The notes beneath the pieces are model-generated. The model searched no databases, was not told the origin of the DNA, and worked only from the letters and a program-made list of their open reading frames with translations. The position numbers and the translations under genes were made by a program. Shown one piece after another: positions 33,990-45,999 of a stretch of 64,000 nt of DNA. The stretch comes from Lumbricus terrestris (taxonomy: Eukaryota; Annelida; Clitellata; Crassiclitellata; Lumbricidae). Positions within the stretch are counted from its first letter, which is position 1; every line of letters begins with the position of its first letter. The stretch covers positions 35,711,871-35,775,870 of the forward strand of contig OX457037.1 of assembly GCA_949752735.1 (NCBI GenBank). The letters run 5' to 3'.

Positions 33990-34340
33990 TTATCTTAATC
34001 TGCTGTAATCGCTTCCAAAATGCAAAGAACGCTCGCGCGTTGCATGACTGCGGACGCCGTGGCTGGCTGCTCTGCCGCGGTTCCGAGTAGCTGCAGCTCC
34101 CTCTCTCTCTCTCTGTTTTTCTCCGGCTGATCTTTGGCTGTCCGGCCGTTGCGTGGGTAATGGCGCGTGTGTCTTTGATATCGAATTTGCATCTGAATGA
34201 TGAATTAGACGGAACCCACGAGTCGAGAATGTCGTCGATTATCTTTGCCTGTCGTCTGTGGATGTCGTGAACTGTTCCTATACTGCGAGGAGACCAGCTC
34301 TCTCTGCGGTCCGCGCGGTCCTCCTCGTCGTCGTATATCG
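33990..34340. other. CpG-rich non-coding island in intron 1
   Basis: A sharp rise in CpG and GC with CCGCCGCCG and GCCGCGG motifs, a short inverted repeat (AGCGATTAC at 33952 and GTAATCGCTT at 34006), an octamer-like ATTTGCAT near 34186 and an ATGATGAATTAGA stretch. No coding frame is convincing. It may be an enhancer or an alternative promoter. Confidence 0.35.
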
Positions 34341-34730
34341 GGAAATTATAGGGACTACCATTGTTGTCTCTGTGATTACGTCCTATAATATCTATCGAAT
34401 GCTGGCCGACTGGCTGTCCTTTTGTTTTTCTTATGTATAACCTTCATGCCACATGCAAATAAACTGTCTTTAGGGTATTATTATTTCAGTTTGGCAATTT
34501 GATAGTTCGCAGCAGTCTCTCGTTTGCAGTCATCCGACCTGTCACGAAGGCAAGCCCGTTTCTTTTATTAGAAAATTGTTTTCAAGGTCGACATAGCAGA
34601 AGCCAATGGTATGCTTGTGACAAGGTACCCTCCAGATCTTCTGCCTTTGTCAGCTACTAGTGCAATGTAATGTTATCATGTAATGTTATCGTGTTCTTAG
34701 GCCGTTCTATCACAATGGCTCTCATGTGTT

Positions 34731-34834
34731 CACAGTTGTTTTTGCACATCACTCTGAAGATAGGTCCTTCCCTTCTTGTGATTTCACAAGAAGGGAAGGA
34801 CCTATCTTCAGAGTGATGTGCAAAAACAACTGTG
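34731..34834. repeat. Perfect 51-bp-arm palindrome
   Basis: The left arm 34731-34781 (starting CACAGTTGTTTTTGCACATC) and right arm 34784-34834 are perfect reverse complements, with a 2-bp TT spacer. Pairing stops at once beyond both outer ends. Transcribed from either strand it would make a long perfect hairpin. No target duplication or transposon termini were recognised. Confidence 0.95.
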
Positions 34835-34912
34835 CTCTTGCTCTTGTTCTTTGAGACATTTTCCGGCTTTATGGCATCATTTCCTCTGCGCAACAACACG
34901 ATGCCAACTGTA

Positions 34913-35015
34913 GGGCACAATGGTGTAGGGGTATGTTCCGTGCTTTGGAGCCGGAAGGTTGCTGGTTCAAATCCACCTCAAGCTGCTGCGTAGGGACCCT
35001 GAGTGAGTAAGTAAG
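34913..35015 (+). mobile_element. tRNA-derived SINE
   Basis: A box TGGTGTAGGGG (34921-34931) and B box GGTTCAAATCC (34964-34974), followed by ACCTCAAGC and a GTAAGTAAGTA tail. The head aligns base for base with the SINE at 63459. The B-box variant has an A in place of the usual G. Confidence 0.75.
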
Positions 35016-35514
35016 TATATGCTTTGATAAAGCCAGTTGATAAATGCACTCCAGTGCACAAATATCAAGTTTAAAAGTTAGTGACTTAAATAATGAGTGC
35101 ACGACATGCACGTACACCGTGGGTAGATCATAATAAACAAATGAATTTATTAACTCGAGATGTCTAGTACGTGGCCAGTGTGTGGATAATAACTAACTAA
35201 TTCGAACACCTGCTGACAAAATCTGCCTCATCTAGGATCTCAACTGGGTCTTGACCCTGTCCTTACATGTATTCATATGTTTTTGAACAAGCAGATCTGT
35301 TAATAGGCTGGTTCTTGCAAGTTAGTTTCTTAGTGGGGGAGGCTGAAGAAATTTGCGGATTTTGATGTAACTGAAACTGAGGCAGCTCATAGACTCAGCC
35401 TTTTCCTTTGACCCGCTTTTCTCAATTCCATTCTGAACTGCATTGTTTCACTTGCATGCAATGGCTGCTTGCATCATCTGCGTGATGACTGGAAAGAGTG
35501 TTCACAGTCAGAGT

Positions 35515-35685
35515 AGCATGGCAGTAATGTAGCATGGTAGTAATGTAGCATAGCAGTCATGTAGCATAGCTGTCATGTAGCATAGCAGTCGTGTAGCATA
35601 TCAGTCATGTAGCATAGCAGTCGTGTAGCATAGCAGTCATGTAGCATAGCAGTAGTGTAGCATAGCAGTGATGTTGCATACCTAG
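35515..35685. repeat. Minisatellite with 'GTAGCATAGCAGTCAT' unit
   Basis: About ten tandem units of 16 bp, with single-base variants (cat/cgt/agt). Confidence 0.85.
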
Positions 35686-37659
35686 TGCAGTCTCAATGGT
35701 GTTTTGCAAGGAAGCTGAGGTCATCTGAGAAAATTGAAGTTGCCGCATGGCCTTGCACTCACGACCTTTAACCTGTCTCTTTTACTGCACTGCCAAATGG
35801 CTGCAGGTGATTCGGCACCATTTTCAATTTAGAGGTCATGACTTGCCCGGATTCATTGCTTATCGTTGCATCTTTTTATGCTGATTCTCCTTTCTGATGC
35901 CAGATGGGTGTGTTTTTCCAGGAAGGAATTGGTCAGTCGGCCAGTGGTAGCTGTCTTCTTCCAGCTCTATCTCTTTATGGCTCTTCTGTGCTGTGCTCGG
36001 TAATGATGGAATCAGGTTGTGATGTAATCTCTGACTCTCTGAGGAGAGAAAGTAGGGAAGGCCACCTAACGGCTTAGACCATGCCCGAGAGTAGGATGCA
36101 TTTTACTTAAAAATTCTTAGATTTTTAGAAAGTCGGTTTTAAGGTTTAAGATGGGTGTTGGATTTCGTAAGAGATCTAAACAGGCAATTTAAGTCTCATA
36201 TATTTATTAAGGTCTGATTTTTTTGTTGAAAGAGAAAATAGAATATTGGATTTTTAGCTGTGTAGTAAATGGTTGAAGGACAAAATTTAATTGATTAGGC
36301 CTATCTGTGAGGTGACTGTTATGTCTAACCGAAGAATACTCTGTTAGCTCTACCACAATGCAATATAAATAATCTTTTATTTATATTGCGCAAAAACTAT
36401 TGCAGGGGATAAATGATGAAACACATAATCGCCCAAAGTTTCTTTTCTAAAGAAACTGCAACATCCTAGTTGCTTAGTATGTAGAATGTTGAGTATGGCT
36501 TAGTCCAAACAACGTTCGTTTATGATCGCATTGACGTTTATAGTCACATTGATCATAACAAATTGTTTAGCCATCTATAGTTAAACTACATGAATGGAAA
36601 AAGGACTGCTCTGTAAGTATTAGCAGATTTTTTATCCTTTATGTCTGTCCTGTTGACGACATCTGCAAATTATCTCGAACTTTTGTTGTGTTTCATTTCT
36701 AAGTTTGCCTGAGATTTCTGTTGGTGCTACGTCAATAAAAAGCTGATAAAATATAGGTACTTTTGCACCTCTGCTTACAGGACCTGCATCTACATGTACT
36801 AGGCCTACCTACAATCCTACATCCTCGAATTACCTTCTGTAATTGTTGTGTGATGCAGTGGAATGTTTTATAGTGCTCGTGTAAAAGAACTATGATCCCA
36901 TCTTAGGGGGCAGGGAAGCTCCTGAATGGTTGCTAGGCCCCTGCTCGGCGGGTCTTGTCCCTTTTGGCGCACCAATTGCTCCCTCAATGTTATCTTGATG
37001 AATCATTGTGAGGGTTTGTTTTGATACTCACTCGCTGTGTTTATAATTTGGTACCAATAAAAAATGCCTATGTCTTGAGATGACCATTGTCTCCATTGTT
37101 TACTTCATCCTAAGCATCTATGGTAGGATGTTGTAGGTGATTGTTCCACAGTTGACATCTGCTGCCCCAGAATGGGAGTAGCCTTATTCACAGAGTAAAG
37201 GCTTACGCCTGACCCATGACTACTGTTTTAAATCGTTATTCGGGTGTAGACCATATTTACACTGGGAGTAAGAGATACACCTAGCCCATAACTACCGCCC
37301 GTGATGCCTAGCGTATCTTGCTCCATTTTTTCTATAGAAGATAATGTTAGGGAAAGGCAGTGCTCACTTTTATATAGAAAATGCAAATATAATATCATGA
37401 ATTGAGCGGCATTGTAGTGTTGCATTGGCAACATCATTGGCGACTGGTTTGCTAAAGCTGTTGCCTACCGCTTTTATTTCTTCGTCTAGACTCGCTATAT
37501 AAATGTTTAGTTACATTACATTATATCACAGTGGTGTAAACACTCTGGCGGAATCCAAATGGGAAGTTTAGCGTCCAGCAGCCGTTGGTCAGCGGACAGT
37601 GACTGGACAAATGGAGCGCTTGGTTTTCCCAACGGCACCACTCATTCTTTGTAATGGCC

Positions 37660-38135
37660 TTATCAGGGACAGCAAGACAGACAGATAGACAAGCAGACAG
37701 ACAGAGACAGACAAACCAAGACAGAGAAACGGACAGGCATACAGATAAACATACAGACAAGTCGAGACAGAGAAACAGGGATGGACAGATATAGGCCTAC
37801 AGAGACAGCAAAACGGAGACAGACAGAGACAGACAAACATAGACAGGCATACAGAAGACATACAGACAAATCAAGACAGTAAAACGGAGACAGACAGACA
37901 GGGACAGCAAGACAGACAAACAGACAGAAAGACACGGACAAGCCAAGACAGAGAAACAGACAGACAAGTCGAGACAATGAAGCAGGGATGGACAGATATA
38001 CAGAGACAGGGAAACAGACAGACAGAGACAGTCAAACCAAGACAGAGAAGCAGAGACAGGCATACAGAAGACATACAGACAAATCGAGACAGTAAAACGG
38101 AGACAGACAGACAGAGACAGACAGACAGAGAGACC
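37660..38135. repeat. CAGA-rich degenerate satellite
   Basis: An irregular (GACAGACAGA) array interleaved with short words such as AAACGGA and CAAGTCGAGACA, in higher-order blocks of about 130-240 bp. Minus-strand frames rich in VCLSVS are by-products. Confidence 0.85.
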
Positions 38136-38397
38136 TGTGGTGAGTGAAGGATGGTAGACACCACTGGATTCAGAGTTCAATCGATCTGTGTGTCTCTGCG
38201 TTAGATAGCATCTCACTAGGAGTTGGAGAAGGAGGATGAGAAGGAGGAGGGGGATGAGGAGGCAGGCGCTTAGACACAGGAGGAGGAGGCTGAGGAGCTA
38301 TTATCTATCTCTCCGCTTTCATTAGTCTTCCTTGGATTGCTTCAGTTTACACCAGAAAACTGTCTTTAGTGAATCCTTTTATATGCAGTTAGGATCG

Positions 38398-38700
38398 TCT
38401 CTCCGTCTGTGTGTCTGTCTCAGTTTCTCTCTCTTCGTCTGTGTGTCTGTCCCAGTTTCTCTCGCTTCGTCTGTGTGTCTGTCTCAGTTTCTCTCTAATT
38501 GTCTGTGTGTCTGTCTCAGTTTCTCTCTAATTGTCTGTGTGTCTGTCTCAGTTTCTCTCTCTTCGTCTGTGTGTCTGTCTCAGTTTCTCTCTAATTGTCT
38601 GTGTGTCTGTCTCAGTTTCTCTCTCTTCGTCTGTGTGTCTGTCTCAGTTTCTCTCTAATTGTCTGTGTTTCTGTCTCAGTTTCTTTCTCTTTGTCTGAGT
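38398..38700. repeat. Minisatellite, about 32-bp unit
   Basis: About nine tandem copies of a unit with TCTGTGTGTCTGTCTCAG and TTTCTCTC, alternating between CTTCG and TAATTG endings. Confidence 0.88.
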
Positions 38701-39173
38701 GTCTGTGTGTGTCCATGTGCATGTCTCTTTTTCTTTCATCTGTTTGTACATATCGCATGTCATGTGTAACATTTTTTCCAAGGTATCAGGAACAGTATTG
38801 ACGCCTGACACTATATGGATGCTTTTTCCTGTTTGAAGTAAGATTTCTGATGTTCAAAGTAGATGGTTCATTGCTCAGCTGGAGCAGATTAACACAGATA
38901 CTTAATCCGAAGTGGGAAGTTTGCTTTCTTAATTGAAAGCAATCAGATGTAGGTACATAGAAGCACTACATCAAGAAACAGATTAATAACCTAGTATTAA
39001 CAAAAACGGTACTGAGTGTATTCTGAAGCAAAGCAAATGCCAACTGAGGTTTAATTTAAATGGACTCCGAGGAGACATTTTGGTAAGAACATTTATGCAA
39101 CAAAGTTAAAAGCAGATGGTCCTTAAAATATAGAATGGAAATTGTCCGATTTTTGTTTTGTGATGCTTCTTAT

Positions 39174-39436
39174 CAGTGGCGTAACCAGGAATTTATGATG
39201 GGAGGGGTTGGGGGTTTTATGGCCTGGCCGGATGCCCTTCCTGACACCAACGCAGCAGTATTACAGTAAATAAAAAGGGAATAAAGCAACAAAGGGAATA
39301 AAGTAAGAAAAACAATTGTTGCTACTAGAAATTGTTTTGTTTTTTCTTATTTAAGTGGATAAATAACATTTAAAAAACTTTTTCCCTAAGCCAGTGGGGT
39401 TTTAACCCCCGAACCCTCCCCTTGGCTACGCTACTG
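39174..39436. mobile_element. hAT MITE family 1, long form (263 bp)
   Basis: It runs CAGTGGCGTAACCAGG to CTTGGCTACGCTACTG, with an exact 8-bp duplication CTTCTTAT at 39166-39173 and 39437-39444. The interior contains the ggccggatgcccttcc block and two AAC(A)ATTG sites. It is the best preserved long form. Confidence 0.9.
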
Positions 39437-39904
39437 CTTCTTATAAGATTAGTTTGGCAGTTATCCAGTTTTGAGTTCTGATGGAGGCAGTGATTGAACG
39501 TTATAGGCACACCATGCTTCTGTAAGGTCACGAGTCTGGCTAGATGGGAGTCATACTTTGAAGGCTGATTTATTTCATAACAGGGCAAGCATGGAGAGAT
39601 ATTAGAGAGTAGCCAACGAGAATGACAGTTGTATAGTACCGTCTGAGGTTTTGTAATGCGGCGTTATAATAGATGTTCATATACATGTATTCATAGATGC
39701 GCACATACAGTGGCGGGTCATTTGTTGCTGCTTGCCATGGCAGAATGTAGGGTGGCAAACATACAGTGTTGCAAAGATAAAGAGAGACATGGTTAAAACC
39801 ATTAAATCGGAGATGGGATTAGACTGTGAAAATAAAGATGTCAACCACAGTGGTGCTACCACTTTAGGTTGCAGGAAGTCGCTTCACCTGCCTCATGACC
39901 TGCC

Positions 39905-40050
39905 TTGTCACCTGCAAAAATTCTTTGGGATTTTTAATATCTTGTTTACATTTAATTTCTTCGAACTGCCAAATAACTCCCATGACCGTGACGTGACCCC
40001 CGTGCTGAAATTGCATGGCTGGCGCCACTGGTCAGCAGGCATTTGCACTT
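39905..40050. repeat. Interspersed repeat paired with 26380-26500
   Basis: The second copy of the block with AATAACTCCCATGACC. It is followed at 40095-40165 by a tail 'ggcgccatata...ttacggcgccatataaattgtcg'. Confidence 0.5.
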
Positions 40051-40439
40051 ACAGAGGTTTGTTGCCTTGTACATTGTCATGCGCCCGCATGTGGTTATTG
40101 TAAGGCGCCATATAGCCGTTTGCAAGGCGAATTGTAGCGATTTGACCTCGTTACGGCGCCATATAAATTGTCGTTATTATTAATTATTATTTTTGTAAAA
40201 ATGTCCATTTAGACACATCAATCAGTTTTTTATTGGTCCGTGTGTATCAAACACACTAAAGCCAGTAATAATGTTACACAAAGCATCACAAGTATCACAA
40301 ATTAATCAGGCAATAATCAAAGCCAAAACTTAATTAGTTAACTAAAGTTATATAGTCAATGGGCCTATACTGGGATTACCCCACAGGAATAGTGACACAA
40401 TAGAAGTCATTAGATTGCATTACATCACATCACATTACA

Positions 40440-40755
40440 TGTCCTCCATGATCTTCTCCCACTAGAACAAGTAACTGGATAATCACTTAGGCCTTACTCG
40501 CATGATCTAGAGATACCGTGCTGCGATTCGGTTATTGAAAAGGAATATATATCACCAGGATGCTCTACTGATGATTTGTTTGGCACTAACGTTTCTTTAC
40601 TTACTTAAGTAAAATTTCTGACATTTCACACAACTTTTTAAAAAAGTTTTCATCTTTTATTACCAATTATTACTTTAGTGTATGACGACGATGTCCTATT
40701 TCCCATTGCGCGCTTGCGAGTGGAGTAATAAAGAATATACAGGTACTTACTTACT
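40440..40755 (+). mobile_element. TTAC-tailed repeat, full copy
   Basis: It runs from 'gtcctccatgatcttctccc' to 'gcgcgcttgcgagtggagtaataaagaa' and the tail TACTTACTTACTT. It is the reverse complement of 3888-4232. It lies 180 bp upstream of exon 2. Confidence 0.6.
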
Positions 40756-40937
40756 TGCATTGAACTGCATCAGAATGCATTTACATTAAATTGCATGCAT
40801 TATGTTAGATTACATTACATTCGACTACATCACATTACTTCACATTAGCTACTTATCTGCCTTGGTCCTACTGAGGTGTGCTTAATAAAACTGTACTTGT
40901 TTGGTGTAATAAAACTGTTGTTGTTTGGTGTTACTAG

Positions 40938-41087
40938 GGTGATGTTGAAATTGAGGATGAGGACCGAGGACGGAACCGGGTGGAGTTTGAAGTCGTGAAG
41001 TCCGGCTCATCTGCGATGGAGGCGAGCAGAATCATCATCAACCACACCATCATCGATACTGGATCGGGGAATATCTTTCTACTTCAA
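40938..41087 (+). CDS. Exon 2 of the unrecognised membrane protein (ectodomain)
   Basis: The acceptor TTACTAG precedes GGT-GAT-GTT. The exon opens in phase 0, matching exon 1, and runs 50 codons: an acidic start (GDVEIEDEDRG), VEFEVVKSGS, and INHTIIDTGSGNIFLLQ with a likely N-glycosylation site at NHT. The donor is ambiguous: CAA|GTGGTA ends it at 41087, and GTG|GTATAA ends it at 41090 and adds one valine. Both keep the frame. An in-frame TAA follows at once, so splicing is required. The alternating hydrophobic pattern suggests beta strands. I recognise no family. Confidence 0.65.
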
Positions 41088-41169
41088 GTGGTATAACGTC
41101 AACCTTACCAACCAACTTCGTTGCTAAGTTGTATATTGTTCGTTGCCTGTTCTTTTCTAGCAATATTGT

Positions 41170-41255
41170 ATTGCATTGTATTGCATCTGTGAATTTACAT
41201 AGCGCCTATCGCAGTGCACGCCGATCAGAGGCGCTCCCAGTGTGTGAGACTTAAA
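41170..41255 (-). mobile_element. LINE 3' tail remnant in intron 2
   Basis: The minus strand has ctgggagcgcctctgatcgg ... gcgctatgtaaat, the hairpin tail without RT sequence. Confidence 0.55.
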
Positions 41256-41666
41256 GTGCGTAAGTTTTCTGCATTATAAACACTTTAATTTTGACTTCAG
41301 GACAATAACACTTCGGACAATAACCCTTATTCAAAAACTCCCCAGGACAATAACCCCAACACATACTGATATATTAATCATACGAATACATGCTAATTAC
41401 GTATATTATTCATACGATAATTTATAGACATATATTACAAAACCACGCAGTGTCACAGTACTTACGAAATTTTATGCGTAACAGAAAATACTATTTTGTG
41501 CTAGTAATGAGTTTATTCAGCGTAAAAGGAAAGGTTGTGGGCTATTATAGATAGACAGTCAAGAACATTGGATAAAACTTATGTCTAGCAGTGGCTGTGT
41601 ATCTGGTGTGTTAGACCCTGTTATTAAGTTAATGTGGATGCTAATTTGCTGATGTTTATTCTACAG

Positions 41667-41835
41667 GACTATGCAAAGAAATCGAAGTCGAGAATTTCTG
41701 TGCTCGTTGGTCTTGCCATATCTGGCGCCATCTGCCTGTCGCTGATGTCAATTATCGTCTTCTGGTTCATCTACAAACGTCGACAGCACCAGCATTTCGG
41801 TAGCCAAATCCGTGCAGAAGGCATCAGTAACAGAA
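41667..41835 (+). CDS. Exon 3 of the unrecognised membrane protein (transmembrane helix)
   Basis: The acceptor TTTATTCTACAG precedes GAC-TAT-GCA (phase 0). The donor AGAA|GTAGGT leaves phase 1. The residues are DYAKKSKSR, then a 26-residue hydrophobic segment from ISVLVGLAI to FWFIY, then the basic stop-transfer KRRQHQH. This predicts a single-pass type I protein with an ectodomain of only about 85-95 residues. The donor overlaps the first unit of a VNTR. If unspliced, translation would run into repeat-encoded residues and stop at 41991. Confidence 0.75.
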
Positions 41836-42726
41836 GTAGGTGGTGCTTTTATCGTCATAGGTGGTGCTTTTATCTTCATGGCCGGCACGTGCTTTTTATC
41901 TTCGTAGGTGGTGCTTTTATCTTCATAGGTGGCGCTTTTACCTTCATATGTGGTGCTTTTTATCTTCATAGGCGGTGCTTTTTTTCTTCATAGGCGGTGC
42001 TTTTATCTTCATATGTGGTGCTTTTTTTCTTCATAAGTGGTGCTTTTTATCTACATAGGTGCTGCTTTTTGTCTTCATAGGTGGTGCTTTTTGTCTTCAT
42101 AGGCTGTGCTTTTTATCTTCATAGGTGGTGCTTTATAGCTTCATAGGTGGTGCTTTTTATCTTCGTAGGCTGTGCTTTTTTCTTAATAGGTGGTACTTTT
42201 TATCTTCATAGGTGGTGCTTTTTTAATAGGTGATGCTGTTTATCTTCATAGGTGGTGCTTTTTATCTTCATAGGTGGTGCTTTTATCTTCATAGGTGGTG
42301 CTTTTTATCTTCATAGACCTGGAGTGCCTTTTATCTTCATAGACCTGGAGTGCCTTTTATCTTCATAGGTGGTGCTTTACATCTTCATAGGTGGTGCTAT
42401 ACATCTTCATAGGTGGTGCTTTACATCTTCATAGGTGGTGCTTTTTATCTTCATAGGTGGTGCTTTTCATCTTCATAGATACCTGTGGTGCTTTTTATCT
42501 TCATAGGTGGTGCTTTTTATCTTCATAGACCTGTGGTGCTTTATATCTTCATAGGCGGTGCTTCTTATCTTCATAGAGACCTGTGGTGCTTTTCATCTTT
42601 ATAGGTGGTGCTTTATATCTTCATAGGTGGTGCTCTATATCTTCATAGGTGGTGCTTTTTATCTTCATAGGCGGTGCATTTTATCTTCATAGGTGGTGCT
42701 TTATATCTTCATAGGTGGTGCTTTTA
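41836..42726. repeat. VNTR of about 21-22-bp units starting at the exon 3 donor
   Basis: About 40 units of AGGTGGTGCTTTTTATCTTCAT with many point variants and a few insertions (such as 'gacctg'). The very first unit is the intron start itself: GTAGGTGGTGCTTTTATC follows the exon. Every unit carries TAGGTGG, so donor-like words repeat throughout. Confidence 0.93.
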
Positions 42727-43199
42727 ACTAGTCATTCCTTTATTTGGAACAATTATTTTTTGGTCCTCCAAGATTGCTACTCAGAGTTGCTCCCAGTTTA
42801 GCCTGTTAAAGTGACGATAATTATATCTTTGTTTAATATCAAACTGACACAATGTATGTATGCATTACTATGCAATATGGTTACAATTCATATTATGAAC
42901 GGATGATCACAAGTTATTACCATAGTCGAATTTAACTGTCGGCAGCCATGCACGGTTGCTCATCCAGTCCCCATCTGCTGAATGGAAGGTTGAGTTAACC
43001 TTTGACGGGTAGTGGGAGGCGATCTCATGTTTGAGTGCTCTTTGTGCCAGAGTGTTACCATTACCTCAACCCCCCCACCAGAAAGCAACTTATTGTAGTC
43101 TGAAGCTAGTGCTGTACCCATACCAAACTAAGACTAGTGAATGGTAGACGATCAGATGAGGAAAACATTTCCGCTAGAATGCTGTATACATATAATATC

Positions 43200-43315
43200 T
43201 ACTTTAGTCTTGATAGGTTCCCATGTCTTATGTGAATTTTATATGTATTACTTGTTCACCAGAATGCTGTTTTGCAGCTGGTTATATTAAAGAATATACT
43301 TGCTTACTTACTTAA
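43200..43315 (+). mobile_element. TTAC-tailed repeat variant, copy 1
   Basis: 'atgtcttatgtgaattttata ... ttcaccagaatgctgttttgcagctggttatattaaagaatatacttgcttactta' is closely matched by 49870-49965. Confidence 0.6.
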
Positions 43316-43537
43316 CCAAGCAATTTGATTTCAGAAGCTTTCTAATGTGATCTGACATTCTGTGTTGAACTAATATAATAATAATAATAATAATAATATC
43401 TTTTCTTTAATTAAACGCCTGCAAGACGCACTGCGCTTTACATTTACAAGTCATGCAGTAATCTTAATTAAACTTCACTACCAACTGAACAGACAGCTTT
43501 GTAATTACACGGCGCCAATGGCAGCCTACAAAGCAAA

Positions 43538-43614
43538 TCCGCCCAACGGGGGCTCGAACCTGCAACCTCTCGCACTCTTGGCCAGTGTGTTAACCACTAC
43601 TCTACCGGGCTCCC
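43538..43614 (-). mobile_element. tRNA-derived SINE or tRNA pseudogene
   Basis: On the minus strand, an A box TAGAGTAGTGG (43594-43604) and a B box GGTTCGAGCCC (43550-43560) at tRNA spacing, with flanks GGAGCCCGG and CCCCGTTGGGCGGA. The cloverleaf is imperfect, so I call it a SINE head rather than a working tRNA. It is a different family from the one at 34913. Confidence 0.6.
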
Positions 43615-44369
43615 CAGCTCCACCGCTTTCTTGGTGTGTGGACTGTGACTGTGGCCAGGGTTTTGGCAGCTTTGTCACTGTTTCAGTTGGCATCTCTATG
43701 TACTTGGGTCTTGATTTTCTTTTTTTAAATGCTACACATAACTGATGCAACTGATCTCAGTGCTTCCTTTGGATGAGCATGATGTCATCAGTATGCTGAT
43801 AATAAGTTCACCATTCAACTTGCTGATGTGTGTGTCATGTGTGACGAGAACTTGGATCATCTTTCTGGGAGTGCACAGGCTTGGATGTCATAAAATCGAC
43901 TTCAACCAAACCAGGTCAAAAAGCCAAAGCATACAACGGTTGGGCAGGGCTGCCACCCCCCCTCTCGGTGGCCCTGTGGTTAGGCACTTACCGGATGCAA
44001 TCTAAGATCGATGGAAAACAATAGCCGTGGAATTCCATGACTGGAATGCAGTAACTTCGGTGGTCTGGCATTGGCAGCTGTGAATTATTGATGAACTTGT
44101 AGATATGTGAATTTGCTGTGCAGGACCTGCTTCAATCAGTTGCCGCGTCAGATGCGAGTCATATTATTTGGCGAAATGTTTTGCTCAATTGATGCTGTCG
44201 TGTCGCTAGCTCATCCATTCATATCAATGGCACAGTTGTGCAGAATTATACGTCAACTCCGTTTAGTCATCACTGTACTGCCATCTGCCTGAGTAGTGAT
44301 CATTTTAATGGCCAAATACTTGCATATTTATATTTTTATTTTTTATTTCTCGCATTTGCTCTAATGCCC

Positions 44370-44490
44370 TTTCAAGCTTTCTACTGAGAGGCACTTCTGA
44401 CCACAGCGCGGACACTGCGTCGGAATTTCACGCTGAATCGCATGAGAAGTACTTTTGGGAGGTGCTTGAGCCATGCTATATAAATGTTTT
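44370..44490 (+). mobile_element. Degenerate LINE tail
   Basis: 'ctactgagaggcacttctgacc' and 'gaggtgcttgagccatgctatataaatg' look like a rearranged copy of the LINE hairpin tail. Confidence 0.35.
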
Positions 44491-45294
44491 GTCGATCACA
44501 TTAGAATCTCCACTGCAGGATAAGTTATGAATTTTTGCATTACAGCATTTGTGTAAGTTAAGCCAATTTAACAATAGCAATTTCTGACCATTATTGTGTT
44601 TGCACAGTATTGTAATCGTAATCTCTTACAATCGTAATGCCTTTTGGCATTTAGTGATTTTGAGAGCAGTATGGTTGCAACTTGCATTGCCTTAATTGCT
44701 TGCTGAGGTAATCGAAATGGTAATTAATTAATTTATCGCATTTTGTAGCTCAGTTGATAGTAGTTTAGCCAAATACAGAGAAACAGGGATCCAATTACTC
44801 TTTTTCTGACGTCTAGGAGCCAAATACTTATTCACGAAGCCAATTCCTTATTAGACATTATTAACAGAAACCACTCTGACATCCCTAGGCAGCACGTCCA
44901 CACAGTACATTCACTTCATCAACCATTTTCTTAATGCATTGATCAATTGGACGGTGAATTACATCTTTGCCAGGAATTCTGCCGGCTACGACTCATTCCT
45001 TTTGACTTCCTGGCGGCATCATGAGACAGGATTTCACCGATTTGATCGTATAAAGTGTGTGGATAACTCGTAGCTCCTCCTGGATGATAGAATTGAGAGA
45101 TTGCTGGCAACTGGTGGGGCATGCTGCCGGTGCCTTTTGGCATTTAGTGATTTTGCAATCTCATAAATGGGTTTTCTGGCTAGCTTGGGTTTTGATCAAT
45201 TTAGGAAATTCTGAGAGTTGGAAAGAGTCCAGGATTGTTATATACTCTTTCATCATGGCTTTCATTGTAGACAGTGGTTAGAGTGGTTTGGGTG

Positions 45295-45625
45295 AGCAGT
45301 GGGAATGCAGAATGGGTGAGCAGTGGGAATGCTGGTGAAGAGTTTTATTGGAACGCCAATGCTTCCAGGGTTCCATGCATGGCGAGCAGTGGGAGCGCAA
45401 GCCAAGAATTTTGAAAACGTGCAGTGGGAGCGCAAGCCAAGAATTTTGAAAACGTGCAGTGGGAATGCAAGCCAAGAATTTTGAAAACGTGCAGTGGGAG
45501 CGCAAGCCAAGAATTTTGAGAGCAGTGGTAATGCAAGCCAAGAATTTTGAAAACGTGCAGTGGGAACGCAAGCCAAGAATTTTGAGAGCAGTGGGAACGC
45601 AAGCCAAGAATTTTGAGAGCATTGT
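45295..45625. repeat. Minisatellite, 35-bp unit
   Basis: About nine tandem units containing CAGTGGGAACGCAAGCCAAG and AATTTTGA, in long (gaaaacgt) and short (gagag) forms. It leaves all three minus frames open by chance. Confidence 0.88.
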
Positions 45626-45999
45626 GAACGTCGTTCCCATCCACTTTAAACCCTTTGCAGTATATGCCAGGTAATAATTTTCACATGCTTTTGGCCTTTC
45701 AAAAAGTTTCACAACGGCATTGGATGATCATTTAAAATGCAAACTTGTTGAACTGCATAATTTCATGCACTTGAAATGCAATGCATCACTCCAGTGGAAA
45801 GTGTCCAACGAAAAGAAATTTGAAACGTTTAGTCTTTCTGCAAAAAGCAAACTTACGTAATACTTTCTTTAAGAAAAATTAGTTTTTTTTTATGTATTTT
45901 GCCACACAAAGAAATTCAGAATCGAAGTCAATTTAAAGCTCATCGTGTGTTTGAAAAGTTATTTCTATTACACATATTTTAGATCATGTTCTGGTGTCT

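Noticed and set aside
37521..38216. VCLSVSL-rich frames resembling membrane proteins
   Set aside because: They are translations of the CAGA-rich satellite. Hydrophobicity comes from the repeat.
43538..43614. Functional tRNA gene
   Set aside because: A and B boxes are present, but the acceptor and anticodon arms do not pair well, and no pol III T-run terminator follows at the expected place.
44943..45143. 66-codon minus-strand frame
   Set aside because: It lies beside a short repeated block (gccttttggcatttagtgatttt) also at 44638 and shows no known domain or splice context.
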